From Flavobacteriaceae bacterium EG-1 (GTDB lineage Bacteria; Bacteroidota; Bacteroidia; Flavobacteriales; Flavobacteriaceae): a stretch of DNA of 64,000 nucleotides. Of this stretch, positions 43,792 to 52,203 are shown one piece after another. The DNA lies in NCBI RefSeq assembly GCF_009649685.1, contig NZ_WJPK01000001.1, positions 1,182,760 through 1,246,759 of the forward strand, given 5' to 3'. The position numbers and the translations under genes are program-made. The stretch's first letter is position 1. The number at the start of each line of letters is the position of its first letter. The notes beneath the pieces were generated by a model, which saw nothing but the letters and a program-made list of their open reading frames with translations, ran no database searches and was not told the DNA's origin.

Positions 43792-43848
43792 GCCTATATA
43801 AAAAAATATTTTTTAATTATTGATTCGCTCCCCCGAGTCGCTTTTTAT

Positions 43849-43856
43849 TACTTTTG
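43849..43856 (+). promoter_or_regulatory. Minus-7 element TACTTTTG of the DUF6263 gene
   Basis: Exact TAnnTTTG match about 30 bp upstream of the ATG at 43886. This also argues against the longer upstream start, because that would lie before the promoter. Confidence 0.55.
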
Positions 43857-43885
43857 CAAGAATGTATTTTTGGCACAAAGTTATA

Positions 43886-44770
43886 ATGAAAAAGCTACTA
43901 CTCGTAATGTGTTGTTTAATGGCAATAACATCAACATTTGCACAAACAACCCTTAAATATAATCTAAAACAAGACCAATTGTTTATGATTAAACAAGAAG
44001 CGGAACAAATAATCATGCAAGAACTAGATGGTGCAAGTCATATTTTAACGAACCTAATTAATGGTGTTATAAAATTTAAGGTGATTGAAGTTTTGGAGAA
44101 TGACTATAAAATTGAATTATCATTTGAAGACCTAAATATGAAGATGAATTCAAGTATTCAAGGTGAGATTATGAATGTACGTGCTAAAGAAGTCGCAGAA
44201 GACGATATGCAAGCAAAAATGTTTAATAGCCTTCTCGGAAACCCCGTAAACATTACACTTTCTAAAAATGGTAAAATTATAGAGGTATCTGGAGGGGATA
44301 AATTAGTAGAGAACATGGTATCTAAATCGGGCATTGAAGATGAATTTACCCTAAATATGATGAAAAAGTCATTAGAAAAAGAGTTTGGTTCTGATGCCCT
44401 ATCAGAAAGTTACGAACAAATGACCTATATATATGATACTAATGCAGTTAAAATTGGAGATACTTGGCAAAATGAATTCTCAGGTAAACTAAATGCAAAA
44501 AACAATTGGACATTAGATAATCTTACGGAAGAACACGCCACAATTACGGGTCTTGCAGATGTCATTATGAAAATAGAAGAACCTGCATTAACCATGAACC
44601 TTACCGGAACTCAAAGTAGTTCTATTACCACTAATGTTGTTTCAGGATTTATCAACAAAATGACTGTAGAAGGTACCTCGGTGGGTACTTCAACGATGAC
44701 ACAGATGGCAGATCAAGAAATACCAACAACTATAAAATCAACAATTACTTACGAATTAATTAGAGAATAA
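43886..44770 (+). CDS. DUF6263 exported protein
   Basis: A 294-residue protein. I choose the ATG at 43886, where a perfect signal peptide begins (MKKLLLVMCCLMAITSTFAQ). The frame extends 22 codons upstream but crosses the promoter. The mature part fits DUF6263: an early KYNLKQDQLFMIKQEAEQ strand, NPVNITLSKNGKIIEVSGGD, and a C-terminal beta-rich half. Probably periplasmic; role unknown. It is followed after 1 nt by the TPR gene, so they form an operon. Confidence 0.8.
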   Translation: MKKLLLVMCCLMAITSTFAQTTLKYNLKQDQLFMIKQEAEQIIMQELDGASHILTNLINGVIKFKVIEVLENDYKIELSFEDLNMKMNSSIQGEIMNVRAKEVAEDDMQAKMFNSLLGNPVNITLSKNGKIIEVSGGDKLVENMVSKSGIEDEFTLNMMKKSLEKEFGSDALSESYEQMTYIYDTNAVKIGDTWQNEFSGKLNAKNNWTLDNLTEEHATITGLADVIMKIEEPALTMNLTGTQSSSITTNVVSGFINKMTVEGTSVGTSTMTQMADQEIPTTIKSTITYELIRE

Positions 44771-44771
44771 C

Positions 44772-45287
44772 ATGTTCAACAAAAACTTAAAGCTGGTAAT
44801 AGCAGCCTTAATAATAGCCTACGCTATTTATCAATTTATAGAAGGAAATATTGGTAATGGTATTGCATTAATATTACTTTCCGGTATTTTCATTTTCCTG
44901 TATTTTAGAAATGAAATTATTCTAATGGCGTTTCTAAGAATGCGAAAGCAAGATTTAGAAGGTACTGAAAAATGGCTAAGTAAAATTAAAAACCCCGAAG
45001 CAGCGCTTATTACCAAACAACAGGGTTATTTCAATTATTTACATGGCATTATTTTCTCGCAGAAGAACTTAACAACTGCAGAAAAGTACTTCAAGAAAGC
45101 TCTAAAACTAGGTCTTACCATGGACTATGACATAGCTATGGCAAAATTAAGTTTAGCAGGGATAGCCATGCAAAAAAGAAGAAAACGTGAAGCCACCACC
45201 CTACTTCAAGAAGCAAAAAGACTTGACAAAAATAATATGCTTACAGAGCAAATTAAGATGATGCAACAGCAAATGAAGAAAATCTAA
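44772..45287 (+). CDS. Membrane protein with TPR-like C-terminal region
   Basis: A 171-residue protein with two N-terminal membrane helices (about 8-24 and 29-46), which resemble DUF2892-type hairpins, followed by helical pairs of TPR character: AEKYFKKALKLGLTMDYDIAMAKLSL and REATTLLQEAKRLDKNN each occupy one repeat. It may scaffold protein contacts at the membrane. It follows the DUF6263 gene with a 1-nt gap and its stop overlaps the convergent cls gene by 4 bp. Confidence 0.7.
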   Translation: MFNKNLKLVIAALIIAYAIYQFIEGNIGNGIALILLSGIFIFLYFRNEIILMAFLRMRKQDLEGTEKWLSKIKNPEAALITKQQGYFNYLHGIIFSQKNLTTAEKYFKKALKLGLTMDYDIAMAKLSLAGIAMQKRRKREATTLLQEAKRLDKNNMLTEQIKMMQQQMKKI

Positions 45288-46744
45288 AGTAGCGGAGCCA
45301 ATAACCTGCTGAAAGATTCTTTTAGTTTTCGTAGCAACCCTCTATTTTGCCAACGTTCTAAATCAACTTCTTCACAGTCGTTTAAATCGTTTAAAAAAAT
45401 AGCTGACATCTTCTTATTTATAGCTTCATCGTAAATAAGAGCATTCACTTCAAAGTTGAGCGAAAAACTTCTATAATCGAGATTTGCCGTGCCTACAATC
45501 GACATGGTTTCATCCATAATCATTGTTTTGGCATGCACAAATCCTTTGGTATATCTAAAAATTCGAATCCCAGAATCTAAACAATGTGCTATATAAGAAT
45601 CTGAAGCATATTGTGCGGCCCAAGAATCGGAGTCATAAGGTAAAATAACACGAACATCTATTCCACTACGTGCGGCAGTAGTTAAAGCGGTCATTATAGA
45701 ATCGTTCGGCATAAAGTAAGGTGTAGTTATATAAACACGTTCTGTAGCGGTATTTATAGCACAAAACATGGCTTCCATAATATTCGCCCAATCCGTATCC
45801 GGACCACTAGCCGCAATTTGAATAGCTGTACTATTTACATTTTCTGAATTACTTACTGGGAACATTTTATTATCAATTACCAGTTCTGATTTGGACACAA
45901 AATTCCAACTCAATAAAAAGGTAGCCTGAAGCGAACCTACTGCACCCCCACTAATTCTTAGGTGTGTATCTCTCCAAAAACGCTCATTTTCAAAGGTGTT
46001 ATCATATTTTTTGTCAATATTAATACCACCTACATAACCTATTTCACCGTCAATAACGACTATTTTTCGATGATCACGATAATTTAATTTACTGGTAGTA
46101 TTGGAGAATAAAACAGGCATAAAGGCAAAATGCTGAATCCCACTTTCGGTCATTTTTCTTTTGACTTTTGAAGCGATAGAACTTCCTACATCATCATAAA
46201 TTACCCGTACATGCACACCTTCTAATGCCTTTGCACAAAGAATATCTATTAGCTCATTGCCAAGAATATCGCTAAATATCACAAAATACTCAATGTGAAT
46301 ATGATTTCGAGCGGCATTTAAATCTTCTCGTAAACGTTTAAACTTTTCCTCCCCATTAACTAGAATTTTAGCTTCGTTGTCGAAAGTTAAGATTGCCTTC
46401 TCATTATTTTTTAAAAGTCGATAGATTTTAAAGGTACCTTCACCATATTTTTCCTCAAAATCTTCCTGTTCCTGTTGATCTAGATGAAACTGCTCTCGCC
46501 ATTCTTTAATTTTGGCATTGTCTAAAAGGTACTTTTTTTCAAAAATTTTTGATTTCCGATAGTCTTGTCCAAATAGGTAATAAACTAGCAAACCAAAGCC
46601 TGGTAATACGAGCAGTGTGAAAAGAAAAGAAAAGGTTTTAATGGGATTCTTATTCTTAAGAATCAAAAGGACAGCAAAAAATAAAACAAATAAATAGTAA
46701 GCCAATAATAGAAACAGCCAATATTCATTTAGAAATCCCCACAT
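45284..46744 (-). CDS. cls: Cardiolipin synthase (phospholipase D superfamily)
   Basis: A 486-residue membrane enzyme that makes cardiolipin from two phosphatidylglycerol molecules. Two N-terminal helices (about 9-30, 38-60) precede a PLDNc-type region. The two HKD motifs are HRKIVVIDGEIGYVGG (about 224-239) and HAKTMIMDETMSIVGTANLD (about 402-421). Length matches bacterial ClsA. Its ATG overlaps the stop of the lytic transglycosylase gene by 1 nt, so the two envelope enzymes are translated together. Confidence 0.94.
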   Translation of the reverse strand: MWGFLNEYWLFLLLAYYLFVLFFAVLLILKNKNPIKTFSFLFTLLVLPGFGLLVYYLFGQDYRKSKIFEKKYLLDNAKIKEWREQFHLDQQEQEDFEEKYGEGTFKIYRLLKNNEKAILTFDNEAKILVNGEEKFKRLREDLNAARNHIHIEYFVIFSDILGNELIDILCAKALEGVHVRVIYDDVGSSIASKVKRKMTESGIQHFAFMPVLFSNTTSKLNYRDHRKIVVIDGEIGYVGGINIDKKYDNTFENERFWRDTHLRISGGAVGSLQATFLLSWNFVSKSELVIDNKMFPVSNSENVNSTAIQIAASGPDTDWANIMEAMFCAINTATERVYITTPYFMPNDSIMTALTTAARSGIDVRVILPYDSDSWAAQYASDSYIAHCLDSGIRIFRYTKGFVHAKTMIMDETMSIVGTANLDYRSFSLNFEVNALIYDEAINKKMSAIFLNDLNDCEEVDLERWQNRGLLRKLKESFSRLLAPLL

Positions 46745-47697
46745 TACTTCGATTCACGATAATACCCTTTATTTGGTATTTGAATAGTATATTTTTTACC
46801 CGACTTATTATTCAAGTGTGGTTCACGTAACCAAGGATTATGACGTTTAAGCACTTTATAATTGATTTCGTACTGTTGTGCGAAATCAGTAATACTAAAG
46901 ATTGGAGCGTCAATTTCAACTTCAAAAGTTGGAACATTCACATACAAATCTTCTTTTTGAATATCAAAACCATATTTTTCGGGATTTGAAAGAATCTCCT
47001 TAATAGCCATTATTCTAAAAACGTATCTACCCGTTTCTTGCCCTAATAACAAGTCGTAATAATCATCAACTTGTTGAGCTCCTAAATATTTATTTATAGC
47101 TCCTGGTCCAGCATTATATGCAGCTGCAGTAAGAGTCCAATTTCCATACTTACTTTTCCAACGGTTTAAATATTTACAAGCTACCTCGGTAGATTTTACC
47201 AAATTGTATCTTTCATCTACGTTTGAATTTATTTCTAAACCATATTCACGACCCGTACCTTTCATAATTTGCCAAAAACCTGTTGCACCCGCATGAGATA
47301 CTACATTAGTTAAACCACTTTCGGCAACAGCTAAATACTTAAAATCATCAGGAATTCCGTTTTTAGCTAAAATAGGTTCAATAATTGGAAAATACTTATG
47401 CGCTCTTTTTATTAAAAGCACTGCGTTTGATTGCCAATAGGTATTTACCAAAAATTCCCGGTCTATTCGCTCCAATATCTCCGGATCATCTTGCGGTACT
47501 TTTTCACCAGCAAAGTTTAAATCTTCAGGTATTTCAATAGATGTAATTCTATATTCTTTAGCAACACTTTTGTCGCTATCATTAGCTAAATCGGTAGATT
47601 GTACAGCAACAATCGTTTTATCTTGTATAGCGAAAATTAGGGTGCTCACCACTAAAACAAGACCTAATCCCATTAAAATATTCTTCAATAGCTTCAT
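46744..47697 (-). CDS. Membrane-bound lytic murein transglycosylase (SLT domain, MltD-like)
   Basis: A 317-residue peptidoglycan-cleaving enzyme anchored by an N-terminal helix (about 5-24). The SLT domain occupies about 92-240. The catalytic Glu is Glu126 (AVAESGLTN), followed by AGATGFWQIMKGTGREYGL and AAYNAGPGAINKY. The C-terminal tail (FAQQYEINYKVLKRHNPWL, then YTIQIPNKG) resembles a degenerate LysM. It has its own good promoter and is coupled to cls by a 1-nt overlap. Confidence 0.92.
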   Translation of the reverse strand: MKLLKNILMGLGLVLVVSTLIFAIQDKTIVAVQSTDLANDSDKSVAKEYRITSIEIPEDLNFAGEKVPQDDPEILERIDREFLVNTYWQSNAVLLIKRAHKYFPIIEPILAKNGIPDDFKYLAVAESGLTNVVSHAGATGFWQIMKGTGREYGLEINSNVDERYNLVKSTEVACKYLNRWKSKYGNWTLTAAAYNAGPGAINKYLGAQQVDDYYDLLLGQETGRYVFRIMAIKEILSNPEKYGFDIQKEDLYVNVPTFEVEIDAPIFSITDFAQQYEINYKVLKRHNPWLREPHLNNKSGKKYTIQIPNKGYYRESK

Positions 47698-47719
47698 TTT
47701 GGTAAATTTTGGAGTTACT

Positions 47720-47750
47720 CAAAGGTAATATTACAACTCACTTATTGCAA
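47720..47750 (-). promoter_or_regulatory. Lytic transglycosylase promoter, TTG-N20-TACCTTTG
   Basis: Minus strand TTG (47750-47748) and TACCTTTG (47727-47720), 20-nt spacing. It overlaps the last codons of the alpha/beta hydrolase gene, so the transglycosylase-cls pair can be transcribed independently of it. Confidence 0.65.
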
Positions 47751-48410
47751 AATAATTGTTGCTAAGTGTTCATTAAACCATTTTGCCCTATGAATAATCA
47801 TAGTGTGCGTCCCATTTTTCACAGGAATACAATTCTTAATTCTTTCGAACGGAAATACCGGATCTTTATCGCCATGTATATGCACAAGATTCTTTGGAGG
47901 TATTTCCTGTCGCCAGTTTACCATTTTGTCTATCGCCCAATTTAAATAAGTTTCATCTCTAACATCAAGGTATTTCTCATACAATTCTAAGCGCTTGGTA
48001 ACTGTTTCCCCAAAAGCATACTTTGCAATGAGCTCTACATTACTAACTAAACTAGTAGGTAAAAGTTTGTGCACATGTGTAAAACTAGCAAATCGCATTT
48101 TATTCGGAAGCTCTTCACTCGATTTAACACTCGAAATAATTACAACCTTTTTTACTTCTTTTAATTTAGCCATTTCCTGAACTAAAATACCACCAAAAGA
48201 AACACCAACTAATACCACATTATCATGCAATACATGCCGATTCATTTCTGCCGCATATTCCGCTAAACTCATATTTGGACTGGGCACAAACCATTTTAAC
48301 AAATGCGTTTCAAAATTTTCTTCCGGTAATTTTAGGTACTCAAAAATAGAAGTACTAGCCGCTAGGCCAGGTACGAAATAAATATGAGTTATGTTGCCTC
48401 TATCCGTCAT
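47742..48410 (-). CDS. Cytosolic alpha/beta hydrolase
   Basis: A 222-residue protein from the ATG at 48410 (a TTG one codon earlier is possible). No signal peptide. The nucleophile elbow is GVSFGG; the acid is in HGDKDPVFP and the base in NGTHTMI, so the triad is complete. Small hydrolases of this type act on esters or thioesters; the substrate is unknown. It precedes the transglycosylase by 44 nt in the same direction, but a promoter for the latter lies in the overlap. Confidence 0.8.
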   Translation of the reverse strand: MTDRGNITHIYFVPGLAASTSIFEYLKLPEENFETHLLKWFVPSPNMSLAEYAAEMNRHVLHDNVVLVGVSFGGILVQEMAKLKEVKKVVIISSVKSSEELPNKMRFASFTHVHKLLPTSLVSNVELIAKYAFGETVTKRLELYEKYLDVRDETYLNWAIDKMVNWRQEIPPKNLVHIHGDKDPVFPFERIKNCIPVKNGTHTMIIHRAKWFNEHLATIILQ

Positions 48411-48449
48411 CAAATGAACTTTTTTATAGGAAAATAGCTTATTTTTTTA

Positions 48450-48457
48450 TACTTTTG
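48450..48457 (+). promoter_or_regulatory. Minus-7 element TACTTTTG of the small GNAT gene
   Basis: Exact TAnnTTTG match. It implies a start near 48464 and a leader of about 105 nt that contains the candidate attenuator. Confidence 0.55.
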
Positions 48458-48503
48458 ACTTTCGGCCATATTTCAACTCTTATTTTAAGAAGTTTGACCG
48501 ATT

Positions 48504-48541
48504 TATTGGAATTACGCCAATAGAACAGCGTAATTTTTTTT
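48504..48541 (+). promoter_or_regulatory. Candidate transcription attenuator in the GNAT leader
   Basis: AATTACGC (48510-48517) and GCGTAATT (48528-48535) form a perfect 8-bp stem with a 10-nt loop, followed by eight Ts (48534-48541): a terminator shape. TATTGG (48504-48509) pairs instead with CCAATA (48517-48522), which would use the terminator's 5' arm as its loop. The two structures share bases and exclude each other. No plus-strand gene lies upstream whose transcript would need a terminator here. Confidence 0.5.
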
Positions 48542-48568
48542 CTAAGAGACCAATTAAAATCAAACTAT

Positions 48569-48862
48569 ATGAATGAAATGGAAATTAATGACAACAGTTT
48601 CTTGCGCCAATTTGAAACCAAAAATGATGGCCATCTAGCAAAGATCGAATATTCTTCACAAGAAAGAAAAGTATTTTTGACGAAATTAGTCATCCCTGAG
48701 GGAATTACCACAGAAGGTTTTAAAGAGAATTTCATTAAGGCAGTATTACACCACATACAAGATCAAAACTTGAGAGTGGTACCAACAAGTCCTCAAATTG
48801 CAGGATTTGTTAGAAAACACAGACAGTACAAAGAAATGTTACCTGTAGGTATTAGAATCTAA
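48569..48862 (+). CDS. Small GNAT-family N-acetyltransferase-like protein (YjdJ type)
   Basis: A 97-residue protein of the small Gcn5-related type (GNAT/YjdJ) that consists of little more than the acetyl-CoA-binding core. The segments GHLAKIEYSSQERKVFLTKL and VIPEGITTEGFKENFIKAVL, then VVPTSPQIAGFVRKH, match this class. Acceptor substrate unknown. It is preceded by a promoter and an attenuator-like leader and followed by a strong terminator, so it is a single-gene transcript. Confidence 0.8.
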   Translation: MNEMEINDNSFLRQFETKNDGHLAKIEYSSQERKVFLTKLVIPEGITTEGFKENFIKAVLHHIQDQNLRVVPTSPQIAGFVRKHRQYKEMLPVGIRI

Positions 48863-48880
48863 CCTTTGTATGACAACATT

Positions 48881-48916
48881 AAAAAAACTCGTTTAGTTTC
48901 CTAAACGAGTTTTTTT
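48881..48916 (+). terminator. Bidirectional terminator between the GNAT gene and mtaB
   Basis: AAAAAAACTCGTTTAG (48881-48896) and its exact complement CTAAACGAGTTTTTTT (48901-48916) with a TTTC loop. Works for both convergent genes. Confidence 0.9.
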
Positions 48917-48942
48917 ATACGCTTTATTTAAGTGCTTCACTT

Positions 48943-50286
48943 CTATTTAAGGATCTTTCCTAAGATTTCAACCGAAACATCCACAAAATCAAATCGTACA
49001 CTACCGTCAATATCAATTTCCTTTAATTCTATTTGATGTAGTGTATTTACTAATGCAGGATTCCAAGGTGCTTTAACTTTTACATAATTCTCTGTAAACC
49101 CATAAATATAGCCTTCTTTATTTTCGCCTTCAAAAAGTACAGTTCTCGTAGTTCCCAACTGACTTTCATAAAAAGCACGTCTTTTTTTCACCGATAATCC
49201 CCGTAACATCTTACTTCGCTTACTTCGTACATTTTTAGGCACTACATCATCCATATCAGCTGCAAGCGTATTATCCCTCTCAGAATAAGTAAACACATGC
49301 AAATAAGAAATATCAAGTTCATTAAGAAAATGATACGTTTCTAAAAAACGTTCTTCCGTCTCCCCCGGAAATCCAACAATAACATCTACTCCAATACAAG
49401 CATCTGGCATAGTTTGCTTAATACGACCGACACGGTCGGTATACAAAGCACTCATATAACGCCTCTTCATTAGCTTTAAAATAGCATCACTTCCACTTTG
49501 TAAAGGAATATGAAAATGAGGCACAAAAGAACCGCTTTGTGCTACAAAATCGATAGTTTCATTTTTTAAAAGGTTGGGCTCAATAGAAGAAATTCGCAAT
49601 CTATGTATACCCGCTACCCTATCTAATGCTTGAACTAATTCTAAAAAAGTATGTTCGTGTTTTTTATTACCAAATTCACCTTTGCCATAATCCCCAATAT
49701 TTACCCCCGTTAGCACAATTTCTTTAATTCCTTTAGCAGAAATTTCAGCAGCATTTTTTAAAACATTTTCTAATGTATCACTTCGAGAAATCCCTCGAGC
49801 TAATGGAATGGTACAATACGTACATTTATAATCACAACCATCTTGCACCTTTAAAAAAGCGCGTGTACGATCTCCAATAGCATAACTGCCTACATAAAAA
49901 TCAGCTTCCGTAATCTCACAGGAATGCACCTGACCAACTTCATTTTTAGTGAGGTCATTTACATAATCGGCAATTTTAAATTTCTCACTGGCACCGAGTA
50001 CTAAATCTACACCGTCTACAGCAGCCAATTCTTCTGGTTTTAATTGAGCATAACAACCAATAGCAGCAACAAAAGCTTCAGGGTTGACCTTTTGTGCTTG
50101 TTTTACAATGGTTTTAAAGCGTTTATCAGCATTTTCTGTAACAGAACAAGTGTTAATCACATACATGTCTGCTTTATCACTAAAATCAACACGTTCGTAA
50201 CCATCATCTTGAAAACCTCTCGCAATAGTAGAAGTTTCAGAGAAGTTTAGTTTACAACCAAGTGTGTAAAATGCTACTTTTTTCAT
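48943..50286 (-). CDS. mtaB: tRNA t6A37 methylthiotransferase MtaB (radical SAM)
   Basis: A 447-residue radical-SAM enzyme that adds a methylthio group to t6A37 in tRNAs reading ANN codons. N-terminal UPF0004 cysteines are Cys11, Cys47 and Cys78; the radical-SAM CxxxCxxC is Cys151, Cys155 and Cys158 (GCDYKCTYCTIP). A TRAM-like C-terminal domain follows (about 375-445). The N-terminus (FYTLGCKLNFSE) is typical of MtaB and distinguishes it from MiaB and RimO. Convergent with the GNAT gene. Confidence 0.95.
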   Translation of the reverse strand: MKKVAFYTLGCKLNFSETSTIARGFQDDGYERVDFSDKADMYVINTCSVTENADKRFKTIVKQAQKVNPEAFVAAIGCYAQLKPEELAAVDGVDLVLGASEKFKIADYVNDLTKNEVGQVHSCEITEADFYVGSYAIGDRTRAFLKVQDGCDYKCTYCTIPLARGISRSDTLENVLKNAAEISAKGIKEIVLTGVNIGDYGKGEFGNKKHEHTFLELVQALDRVAGIHRLRISSIEPNLLKNETIDFVAQSGSFVPHFHIPLQSGSDAILKLMKRRYMSALYTDRVGRIKQTMPDACIGVDVIVGFPGETEERFLETYHFLNELDISYLHVFTYSERDNTLAADMDDVVPKNVRSKRSKMLRGLSVKKRRAFYESQLGTTRTVLFEGENKEGYIYGFTENYVKVKAPWNPALVNTLHQIELKEIDIDGSVRFDFVDVSVEILGKILK

Positions 50287-50317
50287 AAACTATTGAATTT
50301 CCTTAAAAAAAGGATTG

Positions 50318-50325
50318 CAAAGATA
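50318..50325 (-). promoter_or_regulatory. Minus-7 element TATCTTTG of mtaB
   Basis: Exact TAnnTTTG on the minus strand, 32 bp upstream of the mtaB start; no clear TTG at the usual distance. Confidence 0.5.
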
Positions 50326-50447
50326 ACAAATTGCTCTCGCTATAATATATGGGTTTAGTTAGGGTTTGTTAGTTGTTTAAACCGCACTAATAAAAAATAA
50401 TGCGTACGAACATTAAACTAAAGATTTCATAAAATCGATATGCTCAC

Positions 50448-51623
50448 CTAATACTTTCGCCACTTTTTTGTCGATTCAAAAACATGTTCTAAAATTCGAG
50501 CTTCTTGATCATCGAACTCCACTCCTCTTCTAGCCATCATTACTTTAGCTGCTTCGAAAGCCTTTTTGGGCAAATAGGTAGAAAATCCTGATGCCCCACC
50601 CCAACTAAAACTTGGAATAAAATTCCGAGGAAATCCAGGCACGTAAATATTCACATTCACGCCAACTACCGTACCGGTATTAAGCATAGTGTTAATTGCC
50701 GTTTTACTATGATCCCCCATCATAAGTCCACAAAACTGTAACCCCGTTTGTTCGAACTTTTCAGTAGCATAGTTCCATAGTCGAACTTTAGCGTAATTAT
50801 TTTTTAAGTTTGAATTATTGCTATCAGCACCTATATTACACCATTCACCAAGAACAGCATTACCTAAATAACCTTCGTGCCCTTTACTAGAATAGCCAAA
50901 TATTACAGCATTACTAACCTCTCCTGCTACTTTAGAATACGGGCCTACGGTAGTAGCACCATACATTTTACCACCCATTTTAACCGTAGCGTTATTACAC
51001 AATGCAAAAGCTCCACGAATAAGCGCACCTTCCCAAATTTGGGCATTTTCTCCAATATATATAGGGCCATCTGTAGCATTTAAAATACAAAACTCTACAC
51101 TGGCGCCTTCTTCTAAAAAAATATTTTCCGGATTAATCAATCTATTGGTATCAGAAATAGGTTGACTTTTTCGACCTTCGGTGATAAGGTCAAAATCTGC
51201 TTGTAAAGCTTCTCCATTTTTTGAGAAGATATCCCAAGTATGTTCTATGCGAAGGACATCACCATCAAATTCCAACTGCTCATAAGTAGTAAAATCTACT
51301 TCATCCTGCTTATCGCTAGTAAAAAAGGCAACCACCTCTTCTCCATAAAAAATAGCTTGATTTTCCTGTAAATCTTCTATCCTTTCCACCAAAGATTTGT
51401 TAGGTAAAAAAGAAGAATTAATCAGTACATTTTCTGGCATTTCTACCATTGGGTATTTTTCAGAAAGGTATTCTTCAGTAATCGTTGTAGTGGTATTACC
51501 CAAATATTTCTCCCATTTCTCGCGAATGGTCAATATTCCGATACGAATATCAGCAACAGGCCTTGTATAAGTGAAGGGGAGTAAATTGTCTCGAACGGTA
51601 CCATCGAAGAGAATGTAGTTCAT
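50448..51623 (-). CDS. GlmU-family protein (nucleotidyltransferase-like plus left-handed beta-helix)
   Basis: A 391-residue protein from the ATG at 51623 (the frame opens three codons earlier). The N-terminus (MNYILFDGTVRDNLLPFTY, then TRPVADIRIGILTIREKW) is typical of the Bacteroidota GlmU-like family. The C-terminal half has hexapeptide repeats of a left-handed beta-helix (IYIGENAQIWEGALIRG, VKMGGKMYGATTVGPYSKV, SNAVIFGYSSKGHEG). This architecture suggests sugar-nucleotide or acetyltransferase chemistry, but the classical GlmU pyrophosphorylase motif is not evident, so the reaction is unconfirmed. It follows rpmE2, separated by a terminator. Confidence 0.82.
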   Translation of the reverse strand: MNYILFDGTVRDNLLPFTYTRPVADIRIGILTIREKWEKYLGNTTTTITEEYLSEKYPMVEMPENVLINSSFLPNKSLVERIEDLQENQAIFYGEEVVAFFTSDKQDEVDFTTYEQLEFDGDVLRIEHTWDIFSKNGEALQADFDLITEGRKSQPISDTNRLINPENIFLEEGASVEFCILNATDGPIYIGENAQIWEGALIRGAFALCNNATVKMGGKMYGATTVGPYSKVAGEVSNAVIFGYSSKGHEGYLGNAVLGEWCNIGADSNNSNLKNNYAKVRLWNYATEKFEQTGLQFCGLMMGDHSKTAINTMLNTGTVVGVNVNIYVPGFPRNFIPSFSWGGASGFSTYLPKKAFEAAKVMMARRGVEFDDQEARILEHVFESTKKWRKY

Positions 51624-51656
51624 GGTTAGCAATTTTCAACAAAAGTATACAAAAAA

Positions 51657-51680
51657 ACGCCCCCGAATATTCGGAGGCGT
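51657..51680 (-). terminator. Terminator after rpmE2
   Basis: ACGCC and GGCGT frame a CCGAATATTCGG core (51657-51680) with one mismatch; on the minus strand a T tract follows. Confidence 0.8.
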
Positions 51681-51708
51681 CACTTATACTTTAAAAAAGT
51701 AAAAGAAA

Positions 51709-52011
51709 TTATTTTTTATCTGCATCAGTTTTAGGAGCTTCTTTCGCTGCTGCGACTGGTGCTTTTTTAAATTTATTATATTTATTTTTGAATTTATCAA
51801 TTCTACCAGCTGTATCTACTAATTTAGCTTTACCAGTGTAAAATGGATGTGATGTTCTTGAAATTTCTAATTTAACTAATGGGTATTCAACGCCATCTAC
51901 TTCTAAGGTTTCTTTGGTTTCTGCAGTAGACTTAGTTAAAAATACATCTTCATTAGACATGTCTTTAAACGCTACTACTCTATAACTTTCTGGGTGTATA
52001 TCTTTTTTCAT
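51709..52011 (-). CDS. rpmE2: 50S ribosomal protein L31, type B
   Basis: A 100-residue ribosomal protein. [19 protein letters not shown] and [20 protein letters not shown] are diagnostic of L31. The zinc-binding cysteines of the C+ form are absent, so this is the Zn-free type B paralogue. The C-terminus carries an Ala/Lys/Pro tail ([17 protein letters not shown]). A near-perfect promoter precedes it. Low zinc often governs the type B form elsewhere; no Zur site was identified here. Confidence 0.95.
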   Translation of the reverse strand: MKKDIHPESYRVVAFKDMSNEDVFLTKSTAETKETLEVDGVEYPLVKLEISRTSHPFYTGKAKLVDTAGRIDKFKNKYNKFKKAPVAAAKEAPKTDADKK

Positions 52012-52061
52012 TATTTTAAAATTTTACGCACCCATTCCGACAGGCACTCATTTTAAGGCTG

Positions 52062-52091
52062 CAAATTTACTTATTTTTTATGATTTCGCAA
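52062..52091 (-). promoter_or_regulatory. rpmE2 promoter, TTG-N19-TAAATTTG
   Basis: Minus strand TTG (52091-52089) and TAAATTTG (52069-52062), exactly 19 nt apart: full consensus. Confidence 0.75.
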
Positions 52092-52150
52092 TTATATTGG
52101 CTAAAAAAACTCATACTTACCTGATATTAAAAATAATGTATCTTTAAATG

Positions 52151-52170
52151 TAACATTATCAGTAATGTTA
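52151..52170 (+). repeat. Hairpin at the presumed 5' end of the DUF4199 mRNA
   Basis: TAACATTA (52151-52158) and TAATGTTA (52163-52170) form a perfect 8-bp stem with a TCAG loop. A near-match promoter (TATCTTTA, 52139-52146) lies directly upstream, so the hairpin would sit at the very start of the transcript, where it could stabilise the mRNA or serve as an operator. Confidence 0.4.
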
Positions 52171-52203
52171 TTACTAACCATACAAAGCTAAAAACAATAT
52201 AAA

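Noticed and set aside
43820-43885. Longer N-terminus for the DUF6263 protein
   Set aside because: The extension spans a TAnnTTTG promoter element and precedes a complete signal peptide.
5281-48916. Similar ACTCGTTTA stems in the terminators at 5281 and 48881 as a dispersed repeat family
   Set aside because: Only the short stem core is shared; loops and flanks differ. Two similar terminators are not enough to claim a repeat family.
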